A program made the position numbers and the translations under genes. Positions 33,207 through 41,443 of a stretch of 64,000 nt of DNA are shown here, piece by piece (the stretch's first letter is position 1; the number at the start of each line of letters is the position of its first letter). This DNA is from CAZAPG01 sp964486935 (GTDB lineage Bacteria; Chloroflexota; Anaerolineae; 4572-78; J111). Under the pieces are notes generated by a model. That model saw only the letters and a program-made list of their open reading frames with translations, had not been told where the DNA came from and did not search any database. The stretch covers positions 29,902-93,901 of the forward strand of contig CAZAPG010000025.1 in NCBI GenBank assembly GCA_964486935.1, in the 5' to 3' direction.

Positions 33207-33344
33207 ATGATTTTATTGGCAGACAATCAACCCACAATTCATCAGGTAATAGCAGGTTTTGATTGTTCAGGCCGGCTTCATGCTAATTTGAAACTAAATG
33301 CCCTTTGGCAGCCCGCAACTTTTCTTTGTAAAAAGAAGAAATAA
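33207..33344 (+). CDS. Small ORF (45 aa) ahead of an intrinsic terminator
   Basis: A 45-codon ATG-to-TAA frame whose product begins MILLADNQPTIHQVIAG, recalling the first strand and helix of a response-regulator receiver (ILLxDDxxTIxxVI), then ends in a short basic tail CKKKK. It stops 24 bp before a strong terminator (33368-33402), as a real transcript end would. The ribosome-binding site is poor (AGGG, about 12 bases upstream). It may be a genuine small gene, a decayed receiver domain or a chance frame. Confidence 0.3.
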   Translation: MILLADNQPTIHQVIAGFDCSGRLHANLKLNALWQPATFLCKKKK

Positions 33345-33367
33345 ATGCAATGGATTGGACACCTTGT

Positions 33368-33402
33368 AAAAACGCGGGCAATGCGCATTGCTCGCGTTTT
33401 TT
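33368..33402 (+). terminator. Strong intrinsic terminator, upstream of the HNH gene
   Basis: AACGCGGGCAATG (33371-33383) pairs with CATTGCTCGCGTT (33386-33398) through 13 positions including one G-T, followed by a T-run to 33402. No recognised plus-strand gene precedes it, apart from the 45-aa frame at 33207. Confidence 0.8.
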
Positions 33403-33424
33403 AATTTACACTTCGGATTAATAT

Positions 33425-33452
33425 TTTACGTTTTGCAAATTATCAGTACAAT
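33425..33452 (+). promoter_or_regulatory. Probable promoter of the HNH endonuclease gene
   Basis: TTTACG (33425-33430), 16 bp, TACAAT (33447-33452); predicted start near 33459, about 45 bp before the ATG. The match is moderate. Confidence 0.45.
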
Positions 33453-33503
33453 TTTTATGTAAAAAGTATCGGTTCTTTTCCCTTTAACAAGGAGACAAAC
33501 ACA

Positions 33504-34022
33504 ATGGCAGTGCTTCTGTTGAACGCAAGCTACGAGCCTCTGGCCGTCATTCCGCAGCGCCGGGCCATGTCGCTGTTGCTGCGCGGGCGGGTTGACGCTG
33601 CCACTGAAGATGCCGTCACTATTCAGGGCGCTTCAAGCGAGCTTCGTATCCCTACGGTCATTCGGCTGCGGCGCTATATTAACGTGCCGCGCCGGGGGGC
33701 GCGCTGGAGTCGCCGGGGGGTGTTGCAGCGAGATAATTACTGCTGCATCTACTGCGGCATTCAGCCGGGCCAGGTTCAGCGAAGTCAGATATTAGGCAAA
33801 GGGGATTTTACGGTTGACCACCTGATTCCTCGTAGCCGGGGCGGTAAAAATAGTTGGGGCAACACCGCTTGCGCCTGCCCGGTTTGCAATAACCGCAAGG
33901 GAGGCCGCACGCCCCATGAAGCCGGGATGTCTTTGCGCTGGGAGCCAAAAACGCCCCGCGTGGATTATCTGGTGGCCTCGGGCGAAATTCCGGCGGCCTG
34001 GAAAGTGTATTTAACCATTTAG
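33504..34022 (+). CDS. HNH endonuclease family protein
   Basis: A 172-aa HNH nuclease of the widespread stand-alone type (VLLLNASYEPLAVIPQRRAMSLLLRGRV at the N-terminus). The zinc-ribbon cysteines are CIYCG and CPVCN, with the HNH core FTVDHLIPRSRGGKNSWGNTACACPVCNNRKGG. AAGGAGACAAACACA precedes the ATG. Proteins of this type are common single-copy genes in Chloroflexota, actinobacteria and cyanobacteria, and their role is not established; they are not obviously linked to a mobile element here. Confidence 0.93.
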   Translation: MAVLLLNASYEPLAVIPQRRAMSLLLRGRVDAATEDAVTIQGASSELRIPTVIRLRRYINVPRRGARWSRRGVLQRDNYCCIYCGIQPGQVQRSQILGKGDFTVDHLIPRSRGGKNSWGNTACACPVCNNRKGGRTPHEAGMSLRWEPKTPRVDYLVASGEIPAAWKVYLTI

Positions 34023-34114
34023 GTCTCTGGCCGCGTCAAGTGTAGAAAGGGCAACCCTTTGCTTGTCTCTGCAAAACCCGGAGTCAATTAAGGCAATCCC
34101 GTATTAAGCCAAAC

Positions 34115-34150
34115 AGACCCTGCCGGTAAACAAGGCGGGGTCTATTTTTT
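34115..34150 (+). terminator. Intrinsic terminator of the HNH gene
   Basis: AGACCCTGCC (34115-34124) pairs with GGCGGGGTCT (34134-34143) with one wobble, followed by a T-run (34145-34150). It lies between the convergent HNH and pseudokinase genes. Confidence 0.85.
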
Positions 34151-34174
34151 AGGCAAAGCTCCGCTTTGCAAGCG

Positions 34175-35683
34175 TTACTCCCGATGGCTGTAATAATCTC
34201 TTTCCACGGTTTGGCCGGGGGCCAGGTCGAACCTGCCTACAATACTCTCCAGCCACTGGCCGGTGGGGGTGTGAACAATGTACTGGTACAAACCCGGCTC
34301 CAGCACAAATTCATGTTGCTGGTGAGGCGGAACCAGCGCCGAGGCAGGCGTTGGGCCGGTCACATCAACAATTAAATCGTGGCCGGTGGGATTTTGAAAC
34401 ACAAATGCGGTTCGCGCTGAAACCGGCGCAGGCGGCAACGGCGTTGGACTGGGCAGGATGTCTGCGGGCGGGTTCACAATGGTAGAAGTCACCAATTGAA
34501 TTGGCGGCGGCTGGGGCGTGGGGCTGGGCAGCCGGGTGGGCAGCAGCGTGTCGCTAACCGAGGCGTTAATTTGGGTGGGGGCGGGCTGGCTAATTTGGGT
34601 GGGCGTAATCACCGCCGGGGGCAGAGTTTTTTGGGTTGTGGGCAGCGGAATAGTAGTTGTAACCATAAGGGGCGGGGCTGTGGGCGATTGCGCCTCGGCT
34701 TGCCGGACGCCCAATTCGTAACCGGCCCAGGTAAACAACCCGGCCAAAAAGGTGAGTATAACCAGCCCGCTGCACAGGTATAAAAACGATTTGAGGGTGA
34801 CGGCCCGGCGGGGTTGCTGACCGCCAATTGGAGCCAGGTTGTCAAACCTGTTTGCCGGGCGATGATGCTGCTGGGCCATTGCCAGCGCCCGAATAAATTC
34901 TGCACCGGTATTGTAGCGCAACTCTACCCCCTTGGAGAGCATCCGGGCTACCACTTTGCTCATGCCTACCGGCACTCTGGCGCTAACCTGATACAATGGC
35001 CGCGGCTGAAGATGCGTTTGGGCGTGCAGCACGGTTGAAGCCGGGCCGGTGAAAGGCGGCTTTTTGGCCAGCATTTGGTAGCACAAAATTCCCAGGGCGT
35101 ACAGGTCGGCGGGGCGGCTGGGGCCTTGTCCCTGGGCGCGTTCCGGGGCCAGCGTTTCCGGGCAGGTAATGGCCGCCGCATTTTTAGGCAGGTTGTGCCC
35201 AAACATGGCCTGGGTAAGTCCAAAATTGGCAATCAGTACATGATTATCCAGCCCCACGTAAATTTGTTGGGCCGACAGGCTACCGTGCATCACCGATTTT
35301 TGATGGGCATAATCCAGGGCCGAGGCAATTTGCGCGGCAATCAACTGCATACGCTGGAGCGAAAAGGGGCCGTCGCGCTCGATAATTTCGGCCAGGGTGG
35401 GGTAATCAACCTGAGATTGAACCCAATAAAGCCAGCCGCCATCTTGCCGGGCCGCTTCTGTGATAACAATGTTGGGGTGTTCCAGTTGGGCTGCCTGCCG
35501 GGTAACTTGCCCCAAGCGCCGCACAAAAAACTCATCGGCGGCAAATAAGGGCGTAACTACCCAAATGAGTACGGGCGATTGGTCAGACTTACGCCGGCCC
35601 CGATACACCACAAAGTAATCATCCTGGCTTTGTTCGGTTTCAATAAAATAATCTGACAATTCAATATCGTTGCTGGCAACCAT
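34175..35683 (-). CDS. Membrane-anchored pseudokinase (STK fold, catalytic residues lost)
   Basis: A 502-aa protein with an N-terminal bacterial Ser/Thr-kinase fold (residues about 13-285), one transmembrane helix (about 290-317), a Pro/Thr-rich extracellular linker and a C-terminal beta domain (about 410-502). The kinase fold is recognisable from SALDYAHQKS, LAPERAQG and DLYALGILCYQMLAKKPPFTG. The catalytic residues are gone: the beta-3 Lys is absent (PVLIWVV), HRD is HGS (133-135) with the following Lys and Asn changed to Ser137 and Gln140, and DFG is NFG (153-155). It is therefore probably a scaffold or sensor. AAAGGAG sets the start at 35683; the upstream extension to 35782 is not supported. 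Confidence 0.85.
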   Translation of the reverse strand: MVASNDIELSDYFIETEQSQDDYFVVYRGRRKSDQSPVLIWVVTPLFAADEFFVRRLGQVTRQAAQLEHPNIVITEAARQDGGWLYWVQSQVDYPTLAEIIERDGPFSLQRMQLIAAQIASALDYAHQKSVMHGSLSAQQIYVGLDNHVLIANFGLTQAMFGHNLPKNAAAITCPETLAPERAQGQGPSRPADLYALGILCYQMLAKKPPFTGPASTVLHAQTHLQPRPLYQVSARVPVGMSKVVARMLSKGVELRYNTGAEFIRALAMAQQHHRPANRFDNLAPIGGQQPRRAVTLKSFLYLCSGLVILTFLAGLFTWAGYELGVRQAEAQSPTAPPLMVTTTIPLPTTQKTLPPAVITPTQISQPAPTQINASVSDTLLPTRLPSPTPQPPPIQLVTSTIVNPPADILPSPTPLPPAPVSARTAFVFQNPTGHDLIVDVTGPTPASALVPPHQQHEFVLEPGLYQYIVHTPTGQWLESIVGRFDLAPGQTVERDYYSHRE

Positions 35684-36074
35684 GGCAGGCTCCTTTGGAC
35701 TGCTAAAACCATCATAATCTGCTTTGCCCGTTATACGTTGCGCTGTCAGGCTTCCTTCAGCCGTTTGACAGTGACCCGACATAATAAAGTCAGCAGTTTG
35801 CCCACGCTTATCCAGCGCTTGCCCGGTGTTGACGCCGTTGCATTTCGGACTAAGATATCACTAACCTGGGCAAGAAACAGGCAATTACTCTTGCCCGGTG
35901 GGCAAGAATTTGACTCATAAGGTGATAATCAGCATTTTCAGAGGCGCAAACAGGCGGCCTCGCGCCGGCAAAATGAGGCGGATGTTCTTTAGAAAGAAAA
36001 AATGTTGATGATGGGGTATACTAAATAACAGACAACTTTGTGCTTGAAACGTTATAACCAACAGGTGAAACCTC
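35684..36074. promoter_or_regulatory. 391-bp divergent intergenic region with CTTGCCCGGTG repeats
   Basis: Lies between the divergent pseudokinase and CoA-transferase genes and must hold both promoters. An 11-bp direct repeat CTTGCCCGGTG occurs at 35818-35828 and 35890-35900, and GGGCAAGA (35868-35875, 35900-35907) faces its complement TCTTGCCC (35889-35896). These may be binding sites. TATACT at 36017-36022 could be a -10 for the CoA-transferase gene, but no good -35 is seen. Confidence 0.4.
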
Positions 36075-37994
36075 ATGAATGAACAATTAAGCATTTGGAA
36101 AGAGAAATACCCGGACAAGTTTGCCGCTGAAAATTTTATTTTCAAACGTATCAAGCGGGGCGAAAAAATTTTTATCAGCACCGGCTGCGGGCAACCGCAA
36201 TACCTGCTGCAAGCGTTGGTCAATTATTTGGAGTCTCACCCCGGCGCTTTTTTTGATACCGAAGTATTTCACGTGTGGAATTTGGGGGTTGCCCCTTACG
36301 CCGACGAAAAATTTAGAGATAATTTTCGGCTCAACTCGTTTTTTGTGTCAGACAGCACCAGAGACGCGGTCAATAAAGGATTGGCCGATTACACGCCCAT
36401 CTTTCTTTCTCAGGTGCCAGAGTTGTTTTACCGGCGGCTGGTTCCCCTTGATGTGGCCCTGATTCAAACCTCGCTGCCCGATGAACACGGCTATGTAAGC
36501 CTGGGCATTAGCGTTGATATTTCCAAAGCCGCCGTTGAAAGCGCCGAGCTGGTGATTGCCCAGGTAAATGCCCATATGCCCAGAATTCACGGCGACGGCT
36601 TTATTCACCTGCAAGATATTGATTTTGTAATTCCCTACGATGAACCCATTCTGGAATTTCACCCCAGGGTTGTAGATACAGAGGTGATTGAGCAAATTGG
36701 CAGCCACGTTTCAAACCTTATTCAAGATGGCGATACCCTTCAGGTGGGCTATGGCAGCACAACCAATGCTGTGTTAGCCCATCTTGATAATAAAAAGCAG
36801 TTGGGCATTCACACCGAATTGCTATCGGATGGTATTGTGGAATTGATGGAAAAAGGCGTTATTGATAATACCCAAAAATCACACAACCGGGGGCGTACTG
36901 TAGCCACGTTTGCCATGGGGTCGCAAAAAACTTATGAGTTTCTTAATGATAACCCTACAGTAGAATTTAGAACGGTTGATTACACTAACGACCCGTTAGT
37001 TATTGCCAAGCACGATAATATGATCGCTATCAACGGAGCGCTGCAAATAGATTTAACGGGCCAGTCTACCGCCGAATCAATTGACCAGCTATTTTTTGGC
37101 GGCATTGGGGGTCAGGCAGATTTTATGCGAGGGGCCATGTTTGCCCAAGATGGCAAAACCATTTTAACTCTTCCTTCAACTTCGGAAAGCGGCGAGCACT
37201 CGCGGATTGTGCCGCTTTTAAGAGAGGGGGCCGGGGTTACGCTCAACCGGGGCGACATCCATTATGTGGTAACAGAGTACGGGATTGCCTATCTGCACGG
37301 CAAAAACATTCGCGAGCGGGCCATGGAACTGATTGCCATTGCCCACCCAAAATTTAAACCCTGGTTAGTAGAAGAAGCCAAACGGTTGAACTTAATTTAC
37401 AAAGACCAGGCCTTTATCCCTGGTAAGGCCGGCGAGTACCCCGAAGAGTTGGAAACCTACCGCACTACCAAAACCGGGCTGGAAATATTTTTAAGGCCGG
37501 TAAAAATCAGCGACGAGCCGCTGTTGAAAGACTTTTTCTACTCTCTTTCAGACGAAAGTTTGCGCCGCCGGTTTATGGGGGCGCAAAAAAGTATGCCCCA
37601 CGAACGCCTGCAAGATTTTGTAGTAATTGATTACACTCGCGACCTTGTTATTTTAGCCCTGCTCACCCACGATGAGGAAAAAGAAGAGGTGATTGGCATC
37701 GGCCAATTCAACATTGATGAAGTGACCCACACCGCCGATGTAGCCTTTGCCGTTAGCGATGATTATCAGGGCCAGGGGGTTGGCGCCCAACTGCTGGCTT
37801 ACCTTACCTATTTAGCCAAAAAGCGCGGCTTGCTGGGCTTTACCGCCGACGTGCTGGCCGACAATTGGCGCATGATTAGATTATTTGAAAAAATGGGATT
37901 TGATATAAAAAAGCGGCTCGAAGCCGGTACCTATGAATTAACGATGATGTTCAAGAGGGATGTGGAAAAGCGCAAAGGCACAGGTAATTTATAA
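36075..37994 (+). CDS. Acetyl-CoA hydrolase/transferase fused to GNAT acetyltransferase
   Basis: A 639-aa bifunctional protein. Residues about 15-450 form a two-domain CoA transferase of the acetyl-CoA hydrolase/4-hydroxybutyrate CoA-transferase family, with VGYGSTTNAVLAHL, GGIGGQADFMRGA and LNRGDIHYVVTEYGIAYLHGKNIRERA-type blocks. Residues about 475-630 are a GNAT acyltransferase with the acetyl-CoA-binding DDYQGQGVGAQLLAYL. It moves CoA between carboxylic acids, and the GNAT part may acylate a lysine or small molecule, perhaps for feedback control (inference). The convergent HMA-like gene overlaps its end by 6 bp. Confidence 0.92.
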   Translation: MNEQLSIWKEKYPDKFAAENFIFKRIKRGEKIFISTGCGQPQYLLQALVNYLESHPGAFFDTEVFHVWNLGVAPYADEKFRDNFRLNSFFVSDSTRDAVNKGLADYTPIFLSQVPELFYRRLVPLDVALIQTSLPDEHGYVSLGISVDISKAAVESAELVIAQVNAHMPRIHGDGFIHLQDIDFVIPYDEPILEFHPRVVDTEVIEQIGSHVSNLIQDGDTLQVGYGSTTNAVLAHLDNKKQLGIHTELLSDGIVELMEKGVIDNTQKSHNRGRTVATFAMGSQKTYEFLNDNPTVEFRTVDYTNDPLVIAKHDNMIAINGALQIDLTGQSTAESIDQLFFGGIGGQADFMRGAMFAQDGKTILTLPSTSESGEHSRIVPLLREGAGVTLNRGDIHYVVTEYGIAYLHGKNIRERAMELIAIAHPKFKPWLVEEAKRLNLIYKDQAFIPGKAGEYPEELETYRTTKTGLEIFLRPVKISDEPLLKDFFYSLSDESLRRRFMGAQKSMPHERLQDFVVIDYTRDLVILALLTHDEEKEEVIGIGQFNIDEVTHTADVAFAVSDDYQGQGVGAQLLAYLTYLAKKRGLLGFTADVLADNWRMIRLFEKMGFDIKKRLEAGTYELTMMFKRDVEKRKGTGNL

Positions 37995-38216
37995 TAACAG
38001 GGCCGCATCAATTTTTTGCAGGGGACATCCGGCCCTGGCCAGTTCATCCATTAACAGGCGAAAGCTTAATTGACGCTCATCAAACACAATGTTCAATTCC
38101 TGCGTTTCCAGGGTGATGTTTAGCTCTTCAACGCCAGCTAATTTACCCAGCGCCGCTTCCAGATTGTTAGCCACTTCTTGTGTTAAGTTGACAACGCGCA
38201 AAGCTTTGAACTCCAT
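37989..38216 (-). CDS. HMA-like small protein without metal-binding cysteines
   Basis: A 75-aa protein with a ferredoxin-like beta-alpha-beta-beta-alpha-beta pattern (VVNLTQEVANNLEAALGKLAGVEELNITLETQELNIVFDERQLSFRLLMDELARAGCP), close to heavy-metal-associated domains but with no CxxC. A single Cys lies near the C-terminus. The start at 38216 (MEFKALRV) has GGAG 11 bases upstream. It may be a regulator or a truncated metallochaperone-like protein. Its promoter region carries the paired palindromes also found in front of the UspA operon. Confidence 0.6.
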   Translation of the reverse strand: MEFKALRVVNLTQEVANNLEAALGKLAGVEELNITLETQELNIVFDERQLSFRLLMDELARAGCPLQKIDAALLL

Positions 38217-38381
38217 AAACAAAGAGTCTCCTACTTTTTGAGGACTACGCCAATTACACCTTAAACTCATTGCTGTCAATCTCGGCTGTTTTATCTATGT
38301 TATGATAGATGAGGTATCCTCCCGCCTGATTTTTATGAGTCAACAAGCCAAGCCCTTTTCACTCCTTGCTCCATATAAACA

Positions 38382-38445
38382 AGCATAAACGCAAATAATT
38401 TGAACTGATAGTGACACATGTCATCTCATCTACAGACAATTGTCC
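38382..38445 (-). promoter_or_regulatory. Paired-palindrome promoter A, upstream of the HMA-like gene
   Basis: Read on the minus strand: a palindrome of the type GGACA-AT-TGTCT (38445-38434), 10 bp, then TGACA-TG-TGTCA (38423-38412), and 24 bp on, the -10-like hexamer TATGCT (38387-38382). The two palindrome centres are 22 bp apart. The promoter-proximal centre is 30.5 bp from the first base of the -10 box, placing it at about -42.5. All of these spacings equal those of element B at 42401-42464. Confidence 0.6.
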
Positions 38446-38453
38446 TGTCTTGT

Positions 38454-38492
38454 AAATAAAAAAACGCCCTGCTAACCGGGGCGTTTTTTAGA
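38454..38492 (-). terminator. Intrinsic terminator of the response-regulator gene (bidirectional form)
   Basis: ACGCCC and GGGCGT form a stem around CTGCTAACC-type loop sequence, with an A-run on one side and a T-run on the other, so it can end transcription on either strand. It lies just beyond the stop of the minus-strand response regulator at 38512. Confidence 0.75.
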
Positions 38493-38511
38493 TTGATTGA
38501 GATAAAAAATT

Positions 38512-39162
38512 CTATTCCAGGGTTTCAAGATAATCATCAAGATTGTGGCGCACGGCGTAGGCGGTGGCTTCAGCCCGATTAGATAACCCCAGCTTGCCAA
38601 AAATACTGCTTACATAATTGCGAACCGTACCTTCGCCCAGGTGCAGCGTGGCGGCAATTTCTTTGTTGGTTTTGCCGTGAGCTATCAGGCCCAAAACCTT
38701 CAATTCCTGGTCGGTTAAATCAACAAAGGCTTCTACCCGGGTGGCCTCGCGCAGTTTGGCCAGCACCTGGCCGGTTACGCTGGGGTCAAGCAGCGCCTCG
38801 CCCCGCGCCACGGTTTCAATGGCCCGCAGCAAATCATCGTTGCCCACCTGTTTTAATACGTAACCCACCGCCCCCGCCGAAATAGCGTTAAACAGCAGCT
38901 CATCCTCGGCAAAAGAAGTCAGCATAATTACTTTGATGTGGGGATGGTTTTTAACAATTTCCCGGCACGCTTCGATGCCGCTGCCATCGCTTAAGCGAAT
39001 ATCCATCACCACAATATCGGGTTGGTATTCACCGGCGCGCCGAATGGCCTCGCCAACCGAGCCGGCTTCGGTCACAACTTCCCAGCCCGGCTGCCGCTCC
39101 AGCAGGTTTTTTAGGCCATACCGCACCACTTCGTGGTCGTCAACAAGCATAATGCGGACCAC
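38512..39162 (-). CDS. NarL/DevR-type response regulator
   Basis: A 216-aa two-component response regulator. The receiver (residues 1-120) has acidic pocket DD at 8-9, phospho-acceptor Asp54 (VVMDIRLSDG) and Lys at about 104. The C-terminal LuxR-type helix-turn-helix (about 150-210) reads HGKTNKEIAATLHLGEGTVRNYVSSIF. Translation starts at GTG 39162, seven bases after GGAGG. It is divergent from a histidine kinase of the matching NarX/DevS type. Its likely targets are the paired palindromes upstream of the HMA-like gene and of the UspA operon (inference). Confidence 0.93.
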   Translation of the reverse strand: MVRIMLVDDHEVVRYGLKNLLERQPGWEVVTEAGSVGEAIRRAGEYQPDIVVMDIRLSDGSGIEACREIVKNHPHIKVIMLTSFAEDELLFNAISAGAVGYVLKQVGNDDLLRAIETVARGEALLDPSVTGQVLAKLREATRVEAFVDLTDQELKVLGLIAHGKTNKEIAATLHLGEGTVRNYVSSIFGKLGLSNRAEATAYAVRHNLDDYLETLE

Positions 39163-39212
39163 TTACCTACCTCCACAATTGTATCCACAACGGTTGATAC
39201 ATATACCCGTCG

Positions 39213-39241
39213 ATTGTACCCCGCGTTGGCTTTACATGCAA
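39213..39241 (-). promoter_or_regulatory. Promoter of the response-regulator gene
   Basis: On the minus strand: TTGCAT (39241-39236), 17 bp, TACAAT (39218-39213); start near 39206, leader of about 44 nt. Confidence 0.65.
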
Positions 39242-39289
39242 GTGTTATGCTTATTATAATTCAATTTGATTGTGGGCTGCCCTTAACCA

Positions 39290-39298
39290 TGCTATACT
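39290..39298 (+). promoter_or_regulatory. Extended -10 promoter of the histidine-kinase gene
   Basis: TGCTATACT: TG, one base, then TATACT (39293-39298), an extended -10 element, with start near 39305 and a leader of about 22 nt. No good -35 lies at 17 bp; TTGATT is 21 bp away. Confidence 0.55.
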
Positions 39299-39326
39299 TT
39301 CTTAAAACATTTGTAAACAGAATCTA

Positions 39327-40970
39327 ATGAGTCAAACCGATAAAACCAAAGAACAATTACGCCAGGAAATAACCCAATTGCGCCGCCAGCTTGCTGTTTT
39401 ACAAGCCTCGGAAACAAATTACAAGCGGGCCAAAATTACCTTTTGGGAAAGCCAGGCCCAAATTGCCAGCATTTTAGATACGGCCAACGAGGGGATTATT
39501 TCAATTGACCAATCGCAGCGCATTATTTTGTTTAACAAAGGCGCGGAAAGAATTTTTGGCTACGCCGCCGATGAAATAATTGGCCAACCCCTTGACATTT
39601 TGCTGCCCGGCCAGCTTCAGGCTGCGCACCGTAGCCATGTAAAAGATTTTTCCAACTCTAACGATACCGCCCGCCTGATGGGCGAACGCCAGGAAATATT
39701 TGGCCGCCGCAAAAATGGTCAGAAGTTTCCGGCCGAGGCCTCCATTTCCAAACTTGAGGTTGGCAGCCAAAAAATATTTACCGCCGTGCTGCGAGACGTA
39801 ACCGAGCGCAAGCTGGTAGAGCAGGAGCGCGAAAAACTTATTACAGAATTGCGAACCCTTAACGAAACGGCGCGGGCAATATCGGCAGAGCTTTCCAGAG
39901 AAGATGTTTTGCAAAAAATTGCCGATGCCGCCCGCGCGCTGATAAAAGCCAGATATGCTGCTTTGGGCCTGCACGATGGTCAGGGGCATCTTTCTCAATT
40001 TATTACATCGGGGGTTGGCCCGGAAGAAAAGGCCAAAATAGGCCCGCTGCCCATTGGCCGCGGCTTGCTGGGGTTGCTGCTGTATCAGGGCGAATCGATG
40101 ATTGTGAATGATGTGGCCGGCCACCCCGATTCGGTGGGCTTTCCCGAACATCACCCGGCGATGCAGTCGATGCTGGGCGTGCCAATCTTTTCAAAAGGGG
40201 AGTTAATTGGGGGTCTTTATTTAACCGATAAAGAAGATGGCTCTGATTTTAACGAAACCGACCGCCAACTGGTTGAAATGCTGGCCCTGCAGGCGGCCAT
40301 TGCCATCGAGAATTCCAGCCTGTATGAGCAAACGCAACGATTGGCCATTTTTGAAGAGCGCGAACGCTTTGCCCGCGATTTGCACGACGGCATTATTCAA
40401 TCCATTTATGCGGTTGGCCTCACCCTGGAGCAGATTAAACTGGACATCTCATCTATAAATAATGTAACCGCCGAGCAAATTGACCTGAGCTTAAAAAGCC
40501 TGGCCAGCGTTATTCAAGACCTGCGTAATTATATTTTTGACTTGCGGCCGCAGGCCCTCAAGTATCGAGGGCTTAGAGCCAGGTTAGAAGGGTTGATTAA
40601 AGAGTTGCGGGTCAATACCCTTATGCTCATTGAAAGTAAAATTAGCCCGGATATTGACTTGTACCTGAGTGATATGCAGGCCAGCCACGTCTTTCACATT
40701 GCTCACGAAGCTCTGGCTAATGCCGCCCGCCATGCCAGAGCCAATAAAATTTACCTCAGCCTGCTTAGAGAAGGTGAAAAGGTAATGCTGGTTATTGAAG
40801 ATGACGGGATTGGCTTCAAGTCAAAACCAAAGGTGAAACCGGGCCACCGGGGGCTGGCCAATATGCGCACGCGAGCCTCTGAAATAGGCGGGCTGCTACA
40901 AATTGATAGCGCCGTTGGAAAAGGAACGCGCCTGAGTTTAACCTTCCGGTGCAACCTCCCCAAAAATTAA
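39327..40970 (+). CDS. PAS-GAF sensor histidine kinase (NarX/DevS type)
   Basis: A 547-aa histidine kinase without transmembrane segments. A short N-terminal coiled coil (about 1-40), PAS domain (about 45-165, NEGIISIDQSQRIILFNKGAERIFGY), GAF domain (about 185-330, GVGPEEKAKIGPLPIGRGLLG), HisKA_3 with the phosphorylated His in FARDLHDGIIQSIYAVGL, and a HATPase domain (HEALANAARHA, IEDDGIGF, GHRGLANMRTRA). This domain order matches DevS/DosS-like redox or oxygen sensors, though no haem-ligand His can be assigned in the GAF domain. It is the probable partner of the divergent NarL-type regulator. Confidence 0.93.
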   Translation: MSQTDKTKEQLRQEITQLRRQLAVLQASETNYKRAKITFWESQAQIASILDTANEGIISIDQSQRIILFNKGAERIFGYAADEIIGQPLDILLPGQLQAAHRSHVKDFSNSNDTARLMGERQEIFGRRKNGQKFPAEASISKLEVGSQKIFTAVLRDVTERKLVEQEREKLITELRTLNETARAISAELSREDVLQKIADAARALIKARYAALGLHDGQGHLSQFITSGVGPEEKAKIGPLPIGRGLLGLLLYQGESMIVNDVAGHPDSVGFPEHHPAMQSMLGVPIFSKGELIGGLYLTDKEDGSDFNETDRQLVEMLALQAAIAIENSSLYEQTQRLAIFEERERFARDLHDGIIQSIYAVGLTLEQIKLDISSINNVTAEQIDLSLKSLASVIQDLRNYIFDLRPQALKYRGLRARLEGLIKELRVNTLMLIESKISPDIDLYLSDMQASHVFHIAHEALANAARHARANKIYLSLLREGEKVMLVIEDDGIGFKSKPKVKPGHRGLANMRTRASEIGGLLQIDSAVGKGTRLSLTFRCNLPKN

Positions 40971-40973
40971 TTT

Positions 40974-41417
40974 TTACGGGCTTAATCGCATCCGGGTAGC
41001 CCGGAGTCTGTGTCCAATGGTTAAGGCTACACGCCTGAGTAACTCATAGCCAAAGTGATGGTCTTCTTGGCATTTTTGACGAATGGGCTGGCCGTCAAAT
41101 TCAATCGCCGTTGTGTTTTGCACAACCATGGCATTAAAATGCCAGTGATAAGGTGGAATTAGCCACGACCAGCCTAAAAGCTCGCCCTTACCCAAAGATT
41201 GAATGGTGGTAAATCCTCGACCCACCACAAACGTGCCCAGCGCCACCGAACCCTGTTGAATTAAATAAAAATTTTGGGCCGGCTCTTCCTCGCGCAAAAT
41301 ATAATGGCCCGGCTCGTAGTGAACCTGCCGGGCGCAGTCGGCTAAAAATGGCAGGTATGATGGGTCAAAATCCTTAAAAAAAGGTTGTTCGGCAATAATC
41401 TTTTGAAGAGCCGCCAT
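40974..41417 (-). CDS. Cyclic-nucleotide-binding (cNMP/CRP-like) domain protein
   Basis: A 147-aa single cNMP-binding domain: FFKDFDPSYLPFLADCARQVHYEPGHYILREEEPAQNFYLIQQGSVAL and the roll region GKGELLGWSWLIPPYHWHF. No C-terminal helix-turn-helix is present, so it is not a complete CRP-type regulator. The phosphate-binding cassette lacks a clear Arg-Ala pair, so ligand binding is uncertain. Third gene of the UspA-CBS-cNMP operon. Confidence 0.85.
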   Translation of the reverse strand: MAALQKIIAEQPFFKDFDPSYLPFLADCARQVHYEPGHYILREEEPAQNFYLIQQGSVALGTFVVGRGFTTIQSLGKGELLGWSWLIPPYHWHFNAMVVQNTTAIEFDGQPIRQKCQEDHHFGYELLRRVALTIGHRLRATRMRLSP

Positions 41418-41443
41418 TGGCTAATCCCTTTCTGCGGTACTGT

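Noticed and set aside
34040..34150. c-di-GMP (GEMM)-like riboswitch
   Set aside because: Some GCAAA/CCCGG words occur, but conserved pairing and order are missing; the only solid structure is the HNH terminator.
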